41,660 nt of DNA from DATFPK01 sp035264885 (GTDB lineage: Bacteria > Actinomycetota > Thermoleophilia > Solirubrobacterales > 70-9). Every line of letters starts with the position of its first letter. Position 1 is the first letter of the stretch. The notes below the pieces were generated by a model. It was not told the DNA's origin and made no database searches. It saw nothing but the letters and a program-made list of their open reading frames with translations. Location of the stretch: assembly GCA_035264885.1 (NCBI GenBank), contig DATFPK010000128.1, positions 1 through 41,660 of the forward strand, in the 5' to 3' direction. This document shows, in pieces, positions 6,849 through 14,619 of the stretch. A program made the position numbers and the translations under genes.

Positions 6849-7310
6849 GTGAGCGAAACACACCGATATAGGTGCCGGCTGGAATGGTCGGGGTCCACCG
6901 CCGATGGCTACGAGCGCTACTCCCGCGACCACCGGGTGGCCGCGCCACCCGCCGAGGACGGGCTGCGGCTGACCAGCGACCCGGCGTTCGGCGGCGACCC
7001 CGCGCGGCTCGATCCCGAGCAGCTCCTGCTCGTCGCCGCGAGCTCCTGCCAGCTGCTCTCGTTCCTGGCGGTGGTCGCCCGCGCCCGGATCGACGTGGTC
7101 GCATACGAGGACGAAGCGGAGGCGGTCATGCCCGAGGACGAAGAGCCGATGCGGATCACCCGGATCGTGCTGCGGCCGCGGATCGTCATCGCCGGGGACG
7201 CCGACCTGGAGCGGCTTCGGCGCTACGTCGGCCTCGCGCACGAGCAGTGCTTCATTGCCAACAGCCTGAACAGCGAGATGACGATCGAGCCGCGGTTCGA
7301 GTACGTCTAG
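6849..7310 (+). CDS. OsmC/Ohr family protein
   Basis: A 153-residue protein of the OsmC family, which reduces organic and inorganic hydroperoxides through two cysteines. The first Cys sits in LLVAASSCQLLSFLAVVARA (the usual ASC..M segment) and the second in HEQCFIANSL. Both are present, so it is probably active. The start is GTG at 6849 with a strong GGAGG at 6835-6839, 9 bases before it. It is the only plus-strand gene between ffh and ftsY: divergent from ffh by 17 bp, with its stop abutting the ftsY stop. That placement looks like an insertion into an otherwise conserved minus-strand block. Confidence 0.85.
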   Translation: MSETHRYRCRLEWSGSTADGYERYSRDHRVAAPPAEDGLRLTSDPAFGGDPARLDPEQLLLVAASSCQLLSFLAVVARARIDVVAYEDEAEAVMPEDEEPMRITRIVLRPRIVIAGDADLERLRRYVGLAHEQCFIANSLNSEMTIEPRFEYV

Positions 7311-8312
7311 CTACTCGTCGAGCAGCGCCCGGGCGAAGTCGGCCGGGTCGAACGGGCGCAGGTCCTCGAGTGTCTCCCCCGTCCCGATCAGCTTGACCGG
7401 GATTCCCAGCTCGGCGGCGATCGCGAGCGTGATGCCGCCCTTCGCCGTGCCGTCGAGCTTGGTCAGGGCGACGCCGTCGACGTCGACGGATTCGCTGAAC
7501 AGCTTGGCCTGCCGGAGGCCGTTCTGGCCGGTCGTCGCATCGATCGTGATCAAGGTCTCGTGGGGCGCCTCGGGAATCTGCTTGCCGATCACGCGGCGGA
7601 CCTTGGCGAGCTCGTCCATCAGGTTGCCCTGGGTGTGGAGGCGGCCGGCGGTGTCGATGATCACCGCGTCGGCCCCCCGGGCCCGCGCGGCGCCGATCGC
7701 GTCGTAGGCCACGGAGCCGGGGTCGGCGCCCGCGCCGGAGCTGACCAGCTCGGCGCCGGCGCGGTCGGCCCACTCGGCGAGCTGCTCGGCTGCGGCCGCC
7801 CGGTAGGTGTCGGCGGCGCCGATCACGACGCTCAGGCCGAACTCGTTGACGAGGTGCCAGGCGATCTTGCCGATCGTCGTCGTCTTGCCGGTCCCGTTGA
7901 CCCCGACCACGAGCAGCACGGCGGGGTCCGCGGACAGGTCGATCCGGCGGTCGCCCGTCTCGGCGACCTCGGCGATCAGCTGGATCAGCCGGTCGCGGAC
8001 GGCGTCGCCCTCGGGCGGGACCGTTCCGCCCTCGACCTCGCGCTCGAGCGTCTCGACGATCCGCGCCGTCGTCGGGGCGCCGACGTCGGCGAGGATCAGC
8101 GCCTCCTCGAGCTGCTCCCAGGTCTCGCCGTCGATCCGCTCGAAGACGCTGGCCGAGATCTCCTCGGTCAGCGCCCGGCGGCTCTTCGAGAGGCTCTCGC
8201 GCAGCCGGCTGAAAACGCCGCGCCGTTCCCCCGCCGCCTCCTCAGGGACCTCGCCGCCGGCCGGCGCCGGCCGGTCGCCGAGGTCGAGGATCTCCTGCCA
8301 GCTCGTCGCCAT
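7311..8312 (-). CDS. ftsY: SRP receptor GTPase FtsY
   Basis: Partner GTPase of Ffh at the membrane. The 333 residues comprise a short acidic/variable A region (~1-35), the N domain with RLRESLSKSRRALTEEI, and the G domain: VVGVNGTGKTTTIGKIA (G1), GAADTYRAAAAEQL, DTAGRLHTQGNLMDEL (G3), ALTKLDGTAKGG (G4) and GIPVKLIGTGETLEDLRPFD. The long acidic A domain of enterobacterial FtsY is missing, as in many Gram-positives. ATG at 8312 is 46 bp after smc, so rnc-smc-ftsY are probably one transcript. Confidence 0.96.
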   Translation of the reverse strand: MATSWQEILDLGDRPAPAGGEVPEEAAGERRGVFSRLRESLSKSRRALTEEISASVFERIDGETWEQLEEALILADVGAPTTARIVETLEREVEGGTVPPEGDAVRDRLIQLIAEVAETGDRRIDLSADPAVLLVVGVNGTGKTTTIGKIAWHLVNEFGLSVVIGAADTYRAAAAEQLAEWADRAGAELVSSGAGADPGSVAYDAIGAARARGADAVIIDTAGRLHTQGNLMDELAKVRRVIGKQIPEAPHETLITIDATTGQNGLRQAKLFSESVDVDGVALTKLDGTAKGGITLAIAAELGIPVKLIGTGETLEDLRPFDPADFARALLDE

Positions 8313-8358
8313 TGGACGGGGCAGGCTACGTGACGAGCAGGGCCGGGCGGTCGCCCTG

Positions 8359-10749
8359 TCAGGCGGCTCGCTCGGCCTTGCCGGCCGCGCGAGCGGCGCT
8401 GCCGGCGGGGGCCGGGACCGTGGCCAGAGCCTCGGCCTCCTCGTCCGCGGCGATGCCGGCGAAGGGGCGCGGGGCCGCGTCGGCCTCCTCGCGCGGCAGC
8501 CGCTTCGAGACGACCTTCGTGACGCCGTCGCCGCCCATGCTGACCCCGTAGAGGACGTCGGCGGCGTCCATCGTGCGCTTCTGGTGAGTGACGATGACGA
8601 ACTGAGCGCGGTCCGAGAATTGGCGGACGAGCTGGAGGAAACGGTCGATGTTGGCGTCGTCGAGCGCGGCCTCCACCTCGTCGAGGATGTAGAACGGGCA
8701 GGGCCGCGCCAGGAAGACGGCGAAGACGAAGGCCAGGGCGACCAGGGACTTCTCGCCCCCGGAGAGCAGGGAGAGCTTGCGGGTCGACTTGCCGGCCGGT
8801 GTGACCTCGATCTCGACGCCGAGCTCCTCGCGCTCCTCCGCTTCCTGCTCGGCGGGCTCGTCGGCGACCGGCCGCAGGCTCACCCGGCGGAGCCGGCCGC
8901 GCCCGCCGGGAAAGAGGTGCTCAACCATCTCCTCGAAGTTGCGGGCGGTGGCCTCGAAGGTGTGTTCGAAGGCGCGCTCGATCTCGCGGTCGATGTCGCG
9001 GATGAGGCTCTCAAGCTCGGACATGCTGCGCTCGACGTCGGCCCGCTGGCCCTCGAGCTCGGCGACGTGCTCGCGGGCGTCCTCATACTCGCGCTCGGCA
9101 AGCGGGTTGACCGGGCCGATCTGAGCGCGCCGACGCTCCAACCGCTCCAGGCGGCGGCCGATCTCCTCGCGCTCGCCCTCCTCCAGCGGACGCTCGGCCG
9201 GGGCGATGACCTCGCCTAGCTTCTCGCCGATCTCGGCCAGCTCGCGGGCGGCCTCGGCGCGGCGGTCGCCCAGGTGGGCGGCCTCGACCTCGAACTTCGT
9301 CAGCTCGTCGGAGGCGGTCTTCATCTGCGCCTGGAGCTCGTATTCGCGCTGAGAGCAGGCGCGCATCTCCTCGGCCAGGGCGTCGCCCTCTCCTTCGCCG
9401 CCGACGACCCGCCCCTCGGCGGCCTCGACCCGCGCGCGGACCGCGGCGCCGGTCGCCTCGACCGCCGCGGCGGCGGCGCGAACCTCGCCGAGCAGGCCTT
9501 CGGCGGCCGACAGCCTGGCCCGGAGCTGCTCGCGCCGGCGCTCGCCGAGCAGGCCCTCGGCGCGGCGGGCGTGACGCGAAGCGCGGTCGGCGCCGGCCCG
9601 GACAGCGCCCAGCGCGGCGGCACGGCCGGCCTCGGAGCCGTCGGCGCGGACCCGGGCGAGGTCGTCGCTCGCTGCGGCGAGGCCGGACTCGATCTCGCTC
9701 AGCTCCTCCTCGAGGCGGCGGGCCCGGGCCGACGGCTCCGAGGCGTCGGCGCCGAAGTCGAGGGTCAGCGGGCCGAGTTCGGCGCGAAGAGCCTGCAGGG
9801 GACCTTCGAGCTCGATCGCCCGGTCGGAAAGATGCGAGGCGCGGACGGCAAGGCGCTCCTGGCGGCCGCGCAGGGCGGTGAGGAAGCCCCACGCCCGGGT
9901 GCGCTCGCGGTCGCGGGCAGCGAACTTCTCCTCGGCGGCGCGCCGTTTGGCGCTTACCTCTTCGAGCTCGGCCTCGACCTTCTCGCGCGCCGCGCGGGCG
10001 GCCGCGGCGGTCCTCTCGGCGGCGGCGAGCCGGTCCTGACCGAAGCGGAGCTCCTCGGCGACAAGCTGCCCACGCAGGCCGAGCTCCTCGAGCTCGATCC
10101 TCTCCCCCAGCTCGGCCGCCTGAGCCTGGCGCTTCAGCGGGCGAAGGCGCGAGCGCGCCTCGCGCTCGACGTCGAGGGCGCGGTCGAGGTTGTCGCGCGT
10201 GGCCGCCAGCTTTAGCTCGGCGCGGCGGCGGCGCTTGCGGTGCTTGCCGAGGCCGGCCGCCTCCTCGATCAGCAGGCGCCGCTCGCGCGGCTTCGAGTGG
10301 ATGATCGACTCGACCCGCCCCTGGCTGATGACGGAGTGCATCTCGCGGCCGAGGTTCGTGTCGGAGAGGACCTCGACCACGTCGACCAGCCGGCAGCGGG
10401 CGCCGTTCAGCCGGTAGCCGCCGTCGCCGCCGCGGTCGAGACGGCGCTCGATCGCGATCTCGGAGAACTCGGAGGCGGCGCGCCCGTCGGAGTTGTCGAT
10501 CACGACCTCGACCTCCGCCTGACGCCGCTGGCCGATCCCCTTGCCCCCGGCGGAGATGACGTCCTGCATCGAGGCGCCGCGGACCGCTCCGGGGCTCTGC
10601 TCGCCGAGCGCCCAGAGGACGGCGTCGGTGATGTTCGACTTGCCCGACCCGTTCGGGCCCACGATCACGCTGACGCCTGGCGAGAACTGCAGCCTCGTCC
10701 GTTCGGGGAACGACTTGAACCCCTTCAGGGTGATCGATTTCAGGTGCAT
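8359..10749 (-). CDS. smc: Smc-like chromosome segregation ATPase, short and apparently hinge-less
   Basis: Smc ATPases load on DNA with ScpAB and organise the chromosome. Both head halves are intact: the N-terminal head (1-~165) has Walker A GPNGSGKS at 31-38, DAVLWALGEQSPGAVRG and the SQGRVESII Q-region; the C-terminal head (~590-796) has signature LLSGGEKSLVALAF at ~661-674 and Walker B FYILDEVEAALDDAN at ~686-700 with Glu691. The protein has only 796 residues, against roughly 1150-1200 in the family. Charged Ala/Glu/Arg-rich coiled coil runs ~170-325 and ~340-600, broken near 326-341 (GPLTLDFGADASEPSA). No ~150-residue globular hinge is recognisable. The conserved QIGPVNPLAEREYEDAREH element leads into the second head. 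Gene position (rnc-smc-ftsY) is canonical, so it is probably the housekeeping Smc. ScpA and ScpB are not in the window. Confidence 0.9.
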   Translation of the reverse strand: MHLKSITLKGFKSFPERTRLQFSPGVSVIVGPNGSGKSNITDAVLWALGEQSPGAVRGASMQDVISAGGKGIGQRRQAEVEVVIDNSDGRAASEFSEIAIERRLDRGGDGGYRLNGARCRLVDVVEVLSDTNLGREMHSVISQGRVESIIHSKPRERRLLIEEAAGLGKHRKRRRRAELKLAATRDNLDRALDVEREARSRLRPLKRQAQAAELGERIELEELGLRGQLVAEELRFGQDRLAAAERTAAAARAAREKVEAELEEVSAKRRAAEEKFAARDRERTRAWGFLTALRGRQERLAVRASHLSDRAIELEGPLQALRAELGPLTLDFGADASEPSARARRLEEELSEIESGLAAASDDLARVRADGSEAGRAAALGAVRAGADRASRHARRAEGLLGERRREQLRARLSAAEGLLGEVRAAAAAVEATGAAVRARVEAAEGRVVGGEGEGDALAEEMRACSQREYELQAQMKTASDELTKFEVEAAHLGDRRAEAARELAEIGEKLGEVIAPAERPLEEGEREEIGRRLERLERRRAQIGPVNPLAEREYEDAREHVAELEGQRADVERSMSELESLIRDIDREIERAFEHTFEATARNFEEMVEHLFPGGRGRLRRVSLRPVADEPAEQEAEEREELGVEIEVTPAGKSTRKLSLLSGGEKSLVALAFVFAVFLARPCPFYILDEVEAALDDANIDRFLQLVRQFSDRAQFVIVTHQKRTMDAADVLYGVSMGGDGVTKVVSKRLPREEADAAPRPFAGIAADEEAEALATVPAPAGSAARAAGKAERAA

Positions 10750-10796
10750 CGAGGGGCCTTAGCGTGCTGGTTGGGTCGGACGCGAACCGGTCGGCG

Positions 10797-11468
10797 TCAG
10801 TCGTCGAGATGCTCGAGGGCCTGCTCGGCGGCGATCTGCTCCGCCGCCTTCTTGCTTCGACCCGATCCCCGGCCCACCTCCTCGTCCTTGAGCATCGCGG
10901 CGACCTCGAAGGTGCGCTCATGAGGGGGGCCCGCCTCGCCTACGATCTCGTAGGTTACGCGGGCGCCCCGCCGGGCGAGGAGCTCCTGGAGGGCGGACTT
11001 GAAGTCGATCCTGGTCTCGGCGGCGAGGTCGACCCGGGGCGCGAAGGCCTCGGCGACCGCGGCGGCGGTGGCCTCGAAGCCGAAGGCGAGGAAGCAGGCG
11101 CCGATGAGGGCCTCGGTGACCTCGGGCAGCGGCCTCTCGCCCTCGAGCAGGACCTCGGCCGGGATGCCGCCTGCATCGACGCCGCGCTCGCTCTCGCCGA
11201 GCATCTCGGGGACGCCGAGGGAGCGGCCGACCTCGGCACAGGAGACGCCGCTGACCGCCTGGTTGTGAATCTTGGTCAGGTGCCCGGAGTCCTCGTCGGG
11301 GAAGCGGGCGAAGACCTCTGCCGCCACGGAGAGGCCGAGGATGCTGTCGCCGAGGAACGCGAGGCGCTCGTAGGAGGCGGCGCGGTCGTCGGTCCAGGAG
11401 GAGTGGGTGAGCGCCTGCCCCCGGAGGTCGGCGGGCAGGTCGTCAATCAGCTCGGAGAGCGTCTTCAA
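10797..11468 (-). CDS. rnc: Ribonuclease III, with altered metal-site residues
   Basis: Double-stranded RNA endonuclease for rRNA and mRNA processing; 223 residues, normal length. The catalytic domain (1-~145) contains SYERLAFLGDSILG and EVTEALIGACFLAFG. The dsRNA-binding domain (~150-220) has DFKSALQELLARRG and GSGRSKKAAEQIAAEQAL. By hand alignment with E. coli Rnc, E38, D45 and E117 are kept (here E34, D41 and E119). E41 is Ala37, and D114 is Glu116. The usual RATLV segment is replaced by HNQAVSG. The start is TTG at 11468, overlapping the acpP stop as TTGA. mutM, often found between rnc and smc, is absent. Confidence 0.93.
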   Translation of the reverse strand: MKTLSELIDDLPADLRGQALTHSSWTDDRAASYERLAFLGDSILGLSVAAEVFARFPDEDSGHLTKIHNQAVSGVSCAEVGRSLGVPEMLGESERGVDAGGIPAEVLLEGERPLPEVTEALIGACFLAFGFEATAAAVAEAFAPRVDLAAETRIDFKSALQELLARRGARVTYEIVGEAGPPHERTFEVAAMLKDEEVGRGSGRSKKAAEQIAAEQALEHLDD

Positions 11469-11716
11469 CCGGCGGCCGGAGCGTGGGCGAGGACGAACTC
11501 CACCGCGTCGCCGACCGTCTTGATGCCGGCCGCCTGTTCCTCGGAGACGGAGATCCCGTAGCGGTCCTCGAGCTCCATCACGAGCTCATACAGGTCGAGC
11601 GAGTCGGCGTCGAGGTCCTCCTTGAAGCGGGCCTGCTCGGTGACCTCGCCGGGCTCCAGCTCGAGCTCCTCGGCTAGGTGCCCGCGGACAAGGGATATGA
11701 CCTCTTCGCGTGTCAT
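11465..11716 (-). CDS. acpP: Acyl carrier protein
   Basis: An 83-residue ACP. The DADSLDLYELVMELE helix II segment contains the DSL motif; Ser39 is the predicted 4'-phosphopantetheine attachment site. The protein is acidic, as usual. It carries growing acyl chains for fatty acid synthesis and donates them to PlsX, whose gene is directly upstream. Start ATG overlaps the plsX stop as ATGA, and its own stop overlaps the rnc start as TTGA, so plsX-acpP-rnc are tightly coupled. Confidence 0.96.
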   Translation of the reverse strand: MTREEVISLVRGHLAEELELEPGEVTEQARFKEDLDADSLDLYELVMELEDRYGISVSEEQAAGIKTVGDAVEFVLAHAPAAG

Positions 11717-12789
11717 CGCGCGTCCTTCCTATCACGGGGGGAGGAGTCGGCAAGCGCCCGGCGGGTGGCGCCGGCGCGCTCGAGTAGGGCGGCGGTGCGG
11801 CCGACGGCGTCGGCCTCGGCGGCGCGAGCGGCCAAGCGGACCGCGTTGGCGATGCCGTCGGGGCCAGAGCTGCCGTGGCCGACGACCGCGATGCCGCGGA
11901 GCCCAAGCAGGATGGCGCCGCCGGTCGTGTCGGGGTCGAGCTCGCGGCGGAGGCCGCCGAGGGCGGGGCGCATCATCAGGCCGCCGACGGCGGCGACCGG
12001 GTTCGAGCGGGCCGCATCGCGGATCGCGCCGGTGACGACCTTCACCGTGCCCTCCATCAGCTTCAGGGCAACGTTGCCGGTGAAGCCGTCGGTGACGACG
12101 ACGTCGGCTGCGCCGGCGGGGATGTCGCGGCCCTCGACGTTGCCGACGTAGTCGATGCCGACGGAGGAGGCGAGGCGCTCGCCGGCGGCGATGACCTCGT
12201 CGGTCCCCTTGCCCGCCTCCTCGCCGACCGAGAGCAGGCCGACGCGCGGGTCCGCGACGCCGAGCACGGCGGCGCTGAAGGCAGCACCGAGGAAGGCGAA
12301 CTGAACGAGGTGCTGGGCGCGGACCCCGACGTTCGCGCCGACGTCGAGGAAGAGGACCGGGGCGCCGGGGGCAGGCACGCGGACCGCAAGGGCAGGGCGC
12401 TGGACGCCGTGCAGGCGGCGCAGACCGAAGGTGGCGGCGGCCATCGCCGCGCCGGTCGAGCCCACCGTCGCCAGCGCATCAGCGGGCCCGGCGGCGACAT
12501 CTGCGGCGGCGCGGACGATCGAGGCGTCGGGGCGGGACCGGACGGCGGCGACGGCGTCGTCCTCATTGCCGATCCGCTCGCACGTGGGGATGAGCTCGAC
12601 GCCGTCCGCGCCGTCGAGGGCGAGGCCGTCCGGGGGGCCGAAGACGCGGACCGAGATGCCGTCGGCGGCGGCGCGCCGCGCGCCTTCGGCGAGCACGTCG
12701 AAGCCCTGCTCGGCGCCGAAGCCGTCGAGCGCGACCGTCGGCGCGGCGGCGCGGTCGCTGCGTTCGGCCGGCCCCCCCGGGCCGTTCAC
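11713..12789 (-). CDS. plsX: Phosphate acyltransferase PlsX
   Basis: Converts acyl-ACP plus phosphate to acyl-phosphate, the first step of phospholipid synthesis in the PlsX/PlsY route. The 358 residues include TVALDGFGAEQGFDVLAEGA, VGSTGAAMAAATFGLRR (the usual SAGNTGA region), LFLDVGANVGVRAQHLVQFA, LSVGEEAGKGTDEV, IDYVGNVEGRDIPAGAADVV and VTDGFTGNVALKLMEG. The N-terminal D in VALDGFGA stands where the family has DAMGGD, a mild divergence. It starts at GTG immediately after the rpmF TAG, giving the conserved order rpmF-plsX-acpP. Confidence 0.95.
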   Translation of the reverse strand: MNGPGGPAERSDRAAAPTVALDGFGAEQGFDVLAEGARRAAADGISVRVFGPPDGLALDGADGVELIPTCERIGNEDDAVAAVRSRPDASIVRAAADVAAGPADALATVGSTGAAMAAATFGLRRLHGVQRPALAVRVPAPGAPVLFLDVGANVGVRAQHLVQFAFLGAAFSAAVLGVADPRVGLLSVGEEAGKGTDEVIAAGERLASSVGIDYVGNVEGRDIPAGAADVVVTDGFTGNVALKLMEGTVKVVTGAIRDAARSNPVAAVGGLMMRPALGGLRRELDPDTTGGAILLGLRGIAVVGHGSSGPDGIANAVRLAARAAEADAVGRTAALLERAGATRRALADSSPRDRKDAR

Positions 12790-13005
12790 CTACTCCTCCG
12801 TCTGGCCGGCGGGCCGAGCGGCCTCGCCGACGTCATGGCGGATGACCTCACGGCCGGCGTAGGTGCCGCAGGTCGGGCAGACCCGATGGGGCAGCCGCGG
12901 GCTGTGGCAGCGCGGGCACTCGTTCACCGGCGGCACCGCCGCCTTGTGGTTTGCGCGCCGCTTGTCGCGCCGGGTCCTGGACTGTCGCTTCTTCGGGACC
13001 GCCAT
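12790..13005 (-). CDS. rpmF: 50S ribosomal protein L32 (zinc-binding type)
   Basis: A 71-residue protein from ATG at 13005: MAVPKKRQSRTRRDKRRANH, then CPRC and CPTC pairs, making this the zinc-binding (C+) form. The tail GEAARPAGQTEE is variable. The frame is open further upstream, but that part has no L32 similarity and crosses the decayed VOC fragment. It sits 214 bp downstream of the DUF177 gene; the rpmF-plsX pair is conserved in bacteria. Confidence 0.96.
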   Translation of the reverse strand: MAVPKKRQSRTRRDKRRANHKAAVPPVNECPRCHSPRLPHRVCPTCGTYAGREVIRHDVGEAARPAGQTEE

Positions 13006-13098
13006 GAGGGCCGGGATGGTAGCGGGCCATTCGTGACGTCCCTGGCACGGCTCTGCAGGCAAGAACACCCACGTCCGCGCCCCCACCCCCGCTGGCGT

Positions 13099-13219
13099 AT
13101 GGAGGAAGCGACAGCCGGCCACGTCCGTGACCTCATGGGCAAGGGATTGGCCGGCGCCGTCTTCCTGACGACCGACGACGTCGGCGCCGACTACGAGGAG
13201 CTGAAGAGCCAGGCCGCCC
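13099..13219 (+). pseudogene. Remnant of a VOC/glyoxalase-family gene
   Basis: In the 214-bp gap between rpmF and the DUF177 gene, the plus strand reads MEEATAGHVRDLMGKGLAG followed by AVFLTTDDVGADYEELKSQ. The second piece closely resembles the central segment of small VOC (glyoxalase/bleomycin-resistance) proteins (VFLTTDDVxAxYEEL). Similarity starts abruptly, with no upstream VOC half, and ends where the frame runs antisense into the DUF177 gene, so about 40 codons of a ~130-codon domain remain. I read it as a decayed gene. Chance similarity cannot be excluded without a search. Confidence 0.45.
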
Positions 13220-13732
13220 CTACTCCCCCTGGAGCTCCCGCAGCTTCGCCCAGCGGGGATCGCCGGCCTCGGTGTGCTCGTGCACGCGGGGGTCGGCGTC
13301 GTTGAGGCTCTCCCCGCAGACCGCGCAGAGCCCGGCGCAATCGCCGCGGCAGAGCAGCTGGGGCGGCAGCGCCAGGATGATCGCGTCCCGCGCCCAGCGC
13401 GACACGTCGAGCTCCCCCTCGCGCACATAGGGGCTCGAGAGGTCCTCGTCGCCGGCCGCCGGCTGGTCCACCTCGCGCGCCTCGACCTCGAGGTCCACCC
13501 CCGCCTCCTCGAGGCAGCGCATGCAGGGTCCCTCAAGCCGCAGGGGAAAGCGCAGTCTGAAGGCGTGGCCACCGGTCGTCCGCGAGACGTCCAGCTGGGC
13601 GTCGAGGTGAGCCGGGGCCGGTTCGTACTCCTGGCCGCCGAGCTGCAGCGCGTCGGGCCGGATCGGCACGTCGAGACGCTTGCCCTGCCCCGATGACAGC
13701 GACAGACGGTCGAGATTCACGGTGCTGGTCAT
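13220..13732 (-). CDS. DUF177/YceD family protein
   Basis: A 170-residue DUF177 protein from ATG at 13732 (MTSTVNLDRLSLSSGQGKRL); an upstream ATG at 13792 would overlap the divergent methyltransferase. Paired cysteines occur in GPCMRCLEEAG and in LCRGDCAGLCAVCGESLND, a likely metal-binding pattern. The partner position next to rpmF is highly conserved. In plants and some bacteria DUF177 proteins are linked to 23S rRNA accumulation; the exact role here is unproven. A VOC remnant separates it from rpmF. Confidence 0.88.
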   Translation of the reverse strand: MTSTVNLDRLSLSSGQGKRLDVPIRPDALQLGGQEYEPAPAHLDAQLDVSRTTGGHAFRLRFPLRLEGPCMRCLEEAGVDLEVEAREVDQPAAGDEDLSSPYVREGELDVSRWARDAIILALPPQLLCRGDCAGLCAVCGESLNDADPRVHEHTEAGDPRWAKLRELQGE

Positions 13733-13763
13733 ACGATGCGCCTCCTCCGACGAGGGTAACGAG

Positions 13764-14306
13764 ATGTCCCAGTTCCACTGGCAGCCCGACACGTATCTGG
13801 AGCAGATCCGCGCCGAAGTTCCCCGCTACGACCAGCTCCAGGAGCAGGCGGTGGCGGCGATCCCCTTCCCCCCGGGCCGGGTGCTCGAGCTCGGCATGGG
13901 CACCGGCGTGACAACCGAGCGCCTTCTCGAGGCCCATCCGGACGCCTGGGTGGTGGGACTCGACTCCAGCCCGGAGATGGTCTTCCGCCTGCGCGAGACC
14001 TATGACGACGTCAAGCTCGCCCGCATGGAGGACCCGCTGCCCGACGGTCCGTGGGACCTGGTGATCGCGGTCCTGTCGGTCCACCACCTCGACCGCGCCG
14101 GCAAGAAGGAGCTCTTCCGCCGGGTGCGCGAGCACTCGCGCGCGCTCGTGATCGGTGACGTCGTCGCGGCGGCGACCCAGGTCACGCCGATCGACCCCGA
14201 GTACGACTTCCCCGAGCCCGCCGAGGACCTGGCCACGTGGTGCGGAGGCGAGGTCGTCTGGCAGGCCGAGGACCTCGCGGTGGTCCGCGCCGTCTACGAC
14301 AACTGA
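13764..14306 (+). CDS. Class I SAM-dependent methyltransferase
   Basis: A 180-residue protein with a Rossmann SAM-binding fold: motif I is VLELGMGTGVTTERLL (~residues 40-55), followed by VVGLDSSPEMV (acidic ribose ligand Asp), DLVIAVLSVHHLD (motif IV region) and RALVIGDVVAAA. No signature identifies the substrate; the small-molecule family Methyltransf_25/12 fits best. Start ATG at 13764 has GAGGG about 9 nt upstream. It is a lone plus-strand gene, divergent from the DUF177 gene by 31 bp and convergent with the GlsB-type gene. Confidence 0.85.
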   Translation: MSQFHWQPDTYLEQIRAEVPRYDQLQEQAVAAIPFPPGRVLELGMGTGVTTERLLEAHPDAWVVGLDSSPEMVFRLRETYDDVKLARMEDPLPDGPWDLVIAVLSVHHLDRAGKKELFRRVREHSRALVIGDVVAAATQVTPIDPEYDFPEPAEDLATWCGGEVVWQAEDLAVVRAVYDN

Positions 14307-14322
14307 GCGGCCGGCGCGCCGC

Positions 14323-14580
14323 TCAATACCGCAGGCCACGCGGCCGGCTGATCAGCCAGACGAGCAGCGCGGCGACGGCGACCGCCAGGAGGAAGGCGAG
14401 CCCGCCGCTGTCGGAGTCGACCACGTACTCCATCAGCAGCCCGGCGCCCAAGGCCCCGGCGATGCCGACGAGGATCGTCCCCAGGAAGCCAATCGGGTTG
14501 CGGCCGGGCACCGCCAGCCGGGCGAGCACGCCGACGATCAGCCCGATGACGATCAGCCCGAGGATCGTGCCGATGTCCAT
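14323..14580 (-). CDS. GlsB/YeaQ/YmgE-type small membrane protein
   Basis: An 85-residue protein with three hydrophobic helices (LGLIVIGLIVGVLARL, GFLGTILVGIAGALGAGLLM and LAFLLAVAVAALLVWLI) and the family motif RLAVPGRNPIGFLGTILVGI. This is the transglycosylase-associated/GlsB family, associated with general stress responses; the molecular function is unknown. It stands alone on the minus strand between the methyltransferase and the SepIVA-like gene. Confidence 0.88.
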   Translation of the reverse strand: MDIGTILGLIVIGLIVGVLARLAVPGRNPIGFLGTILVGIAGALGAGLLMEYVVDSDSGGLAFLLAVAVAALLVWLISRPRGLRY

Positions 14581-14619
14581 GCCGCCCGGCTACCCCAGGC
14601 GGCGAGCGCGGAAACCGCG

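Noticed and set aside
10750..10796. GGTT-N12-AACC inverted repeat before smc
   Set aside because: Four-base arms in a GC-rich 47-bp gap are expected by chance.
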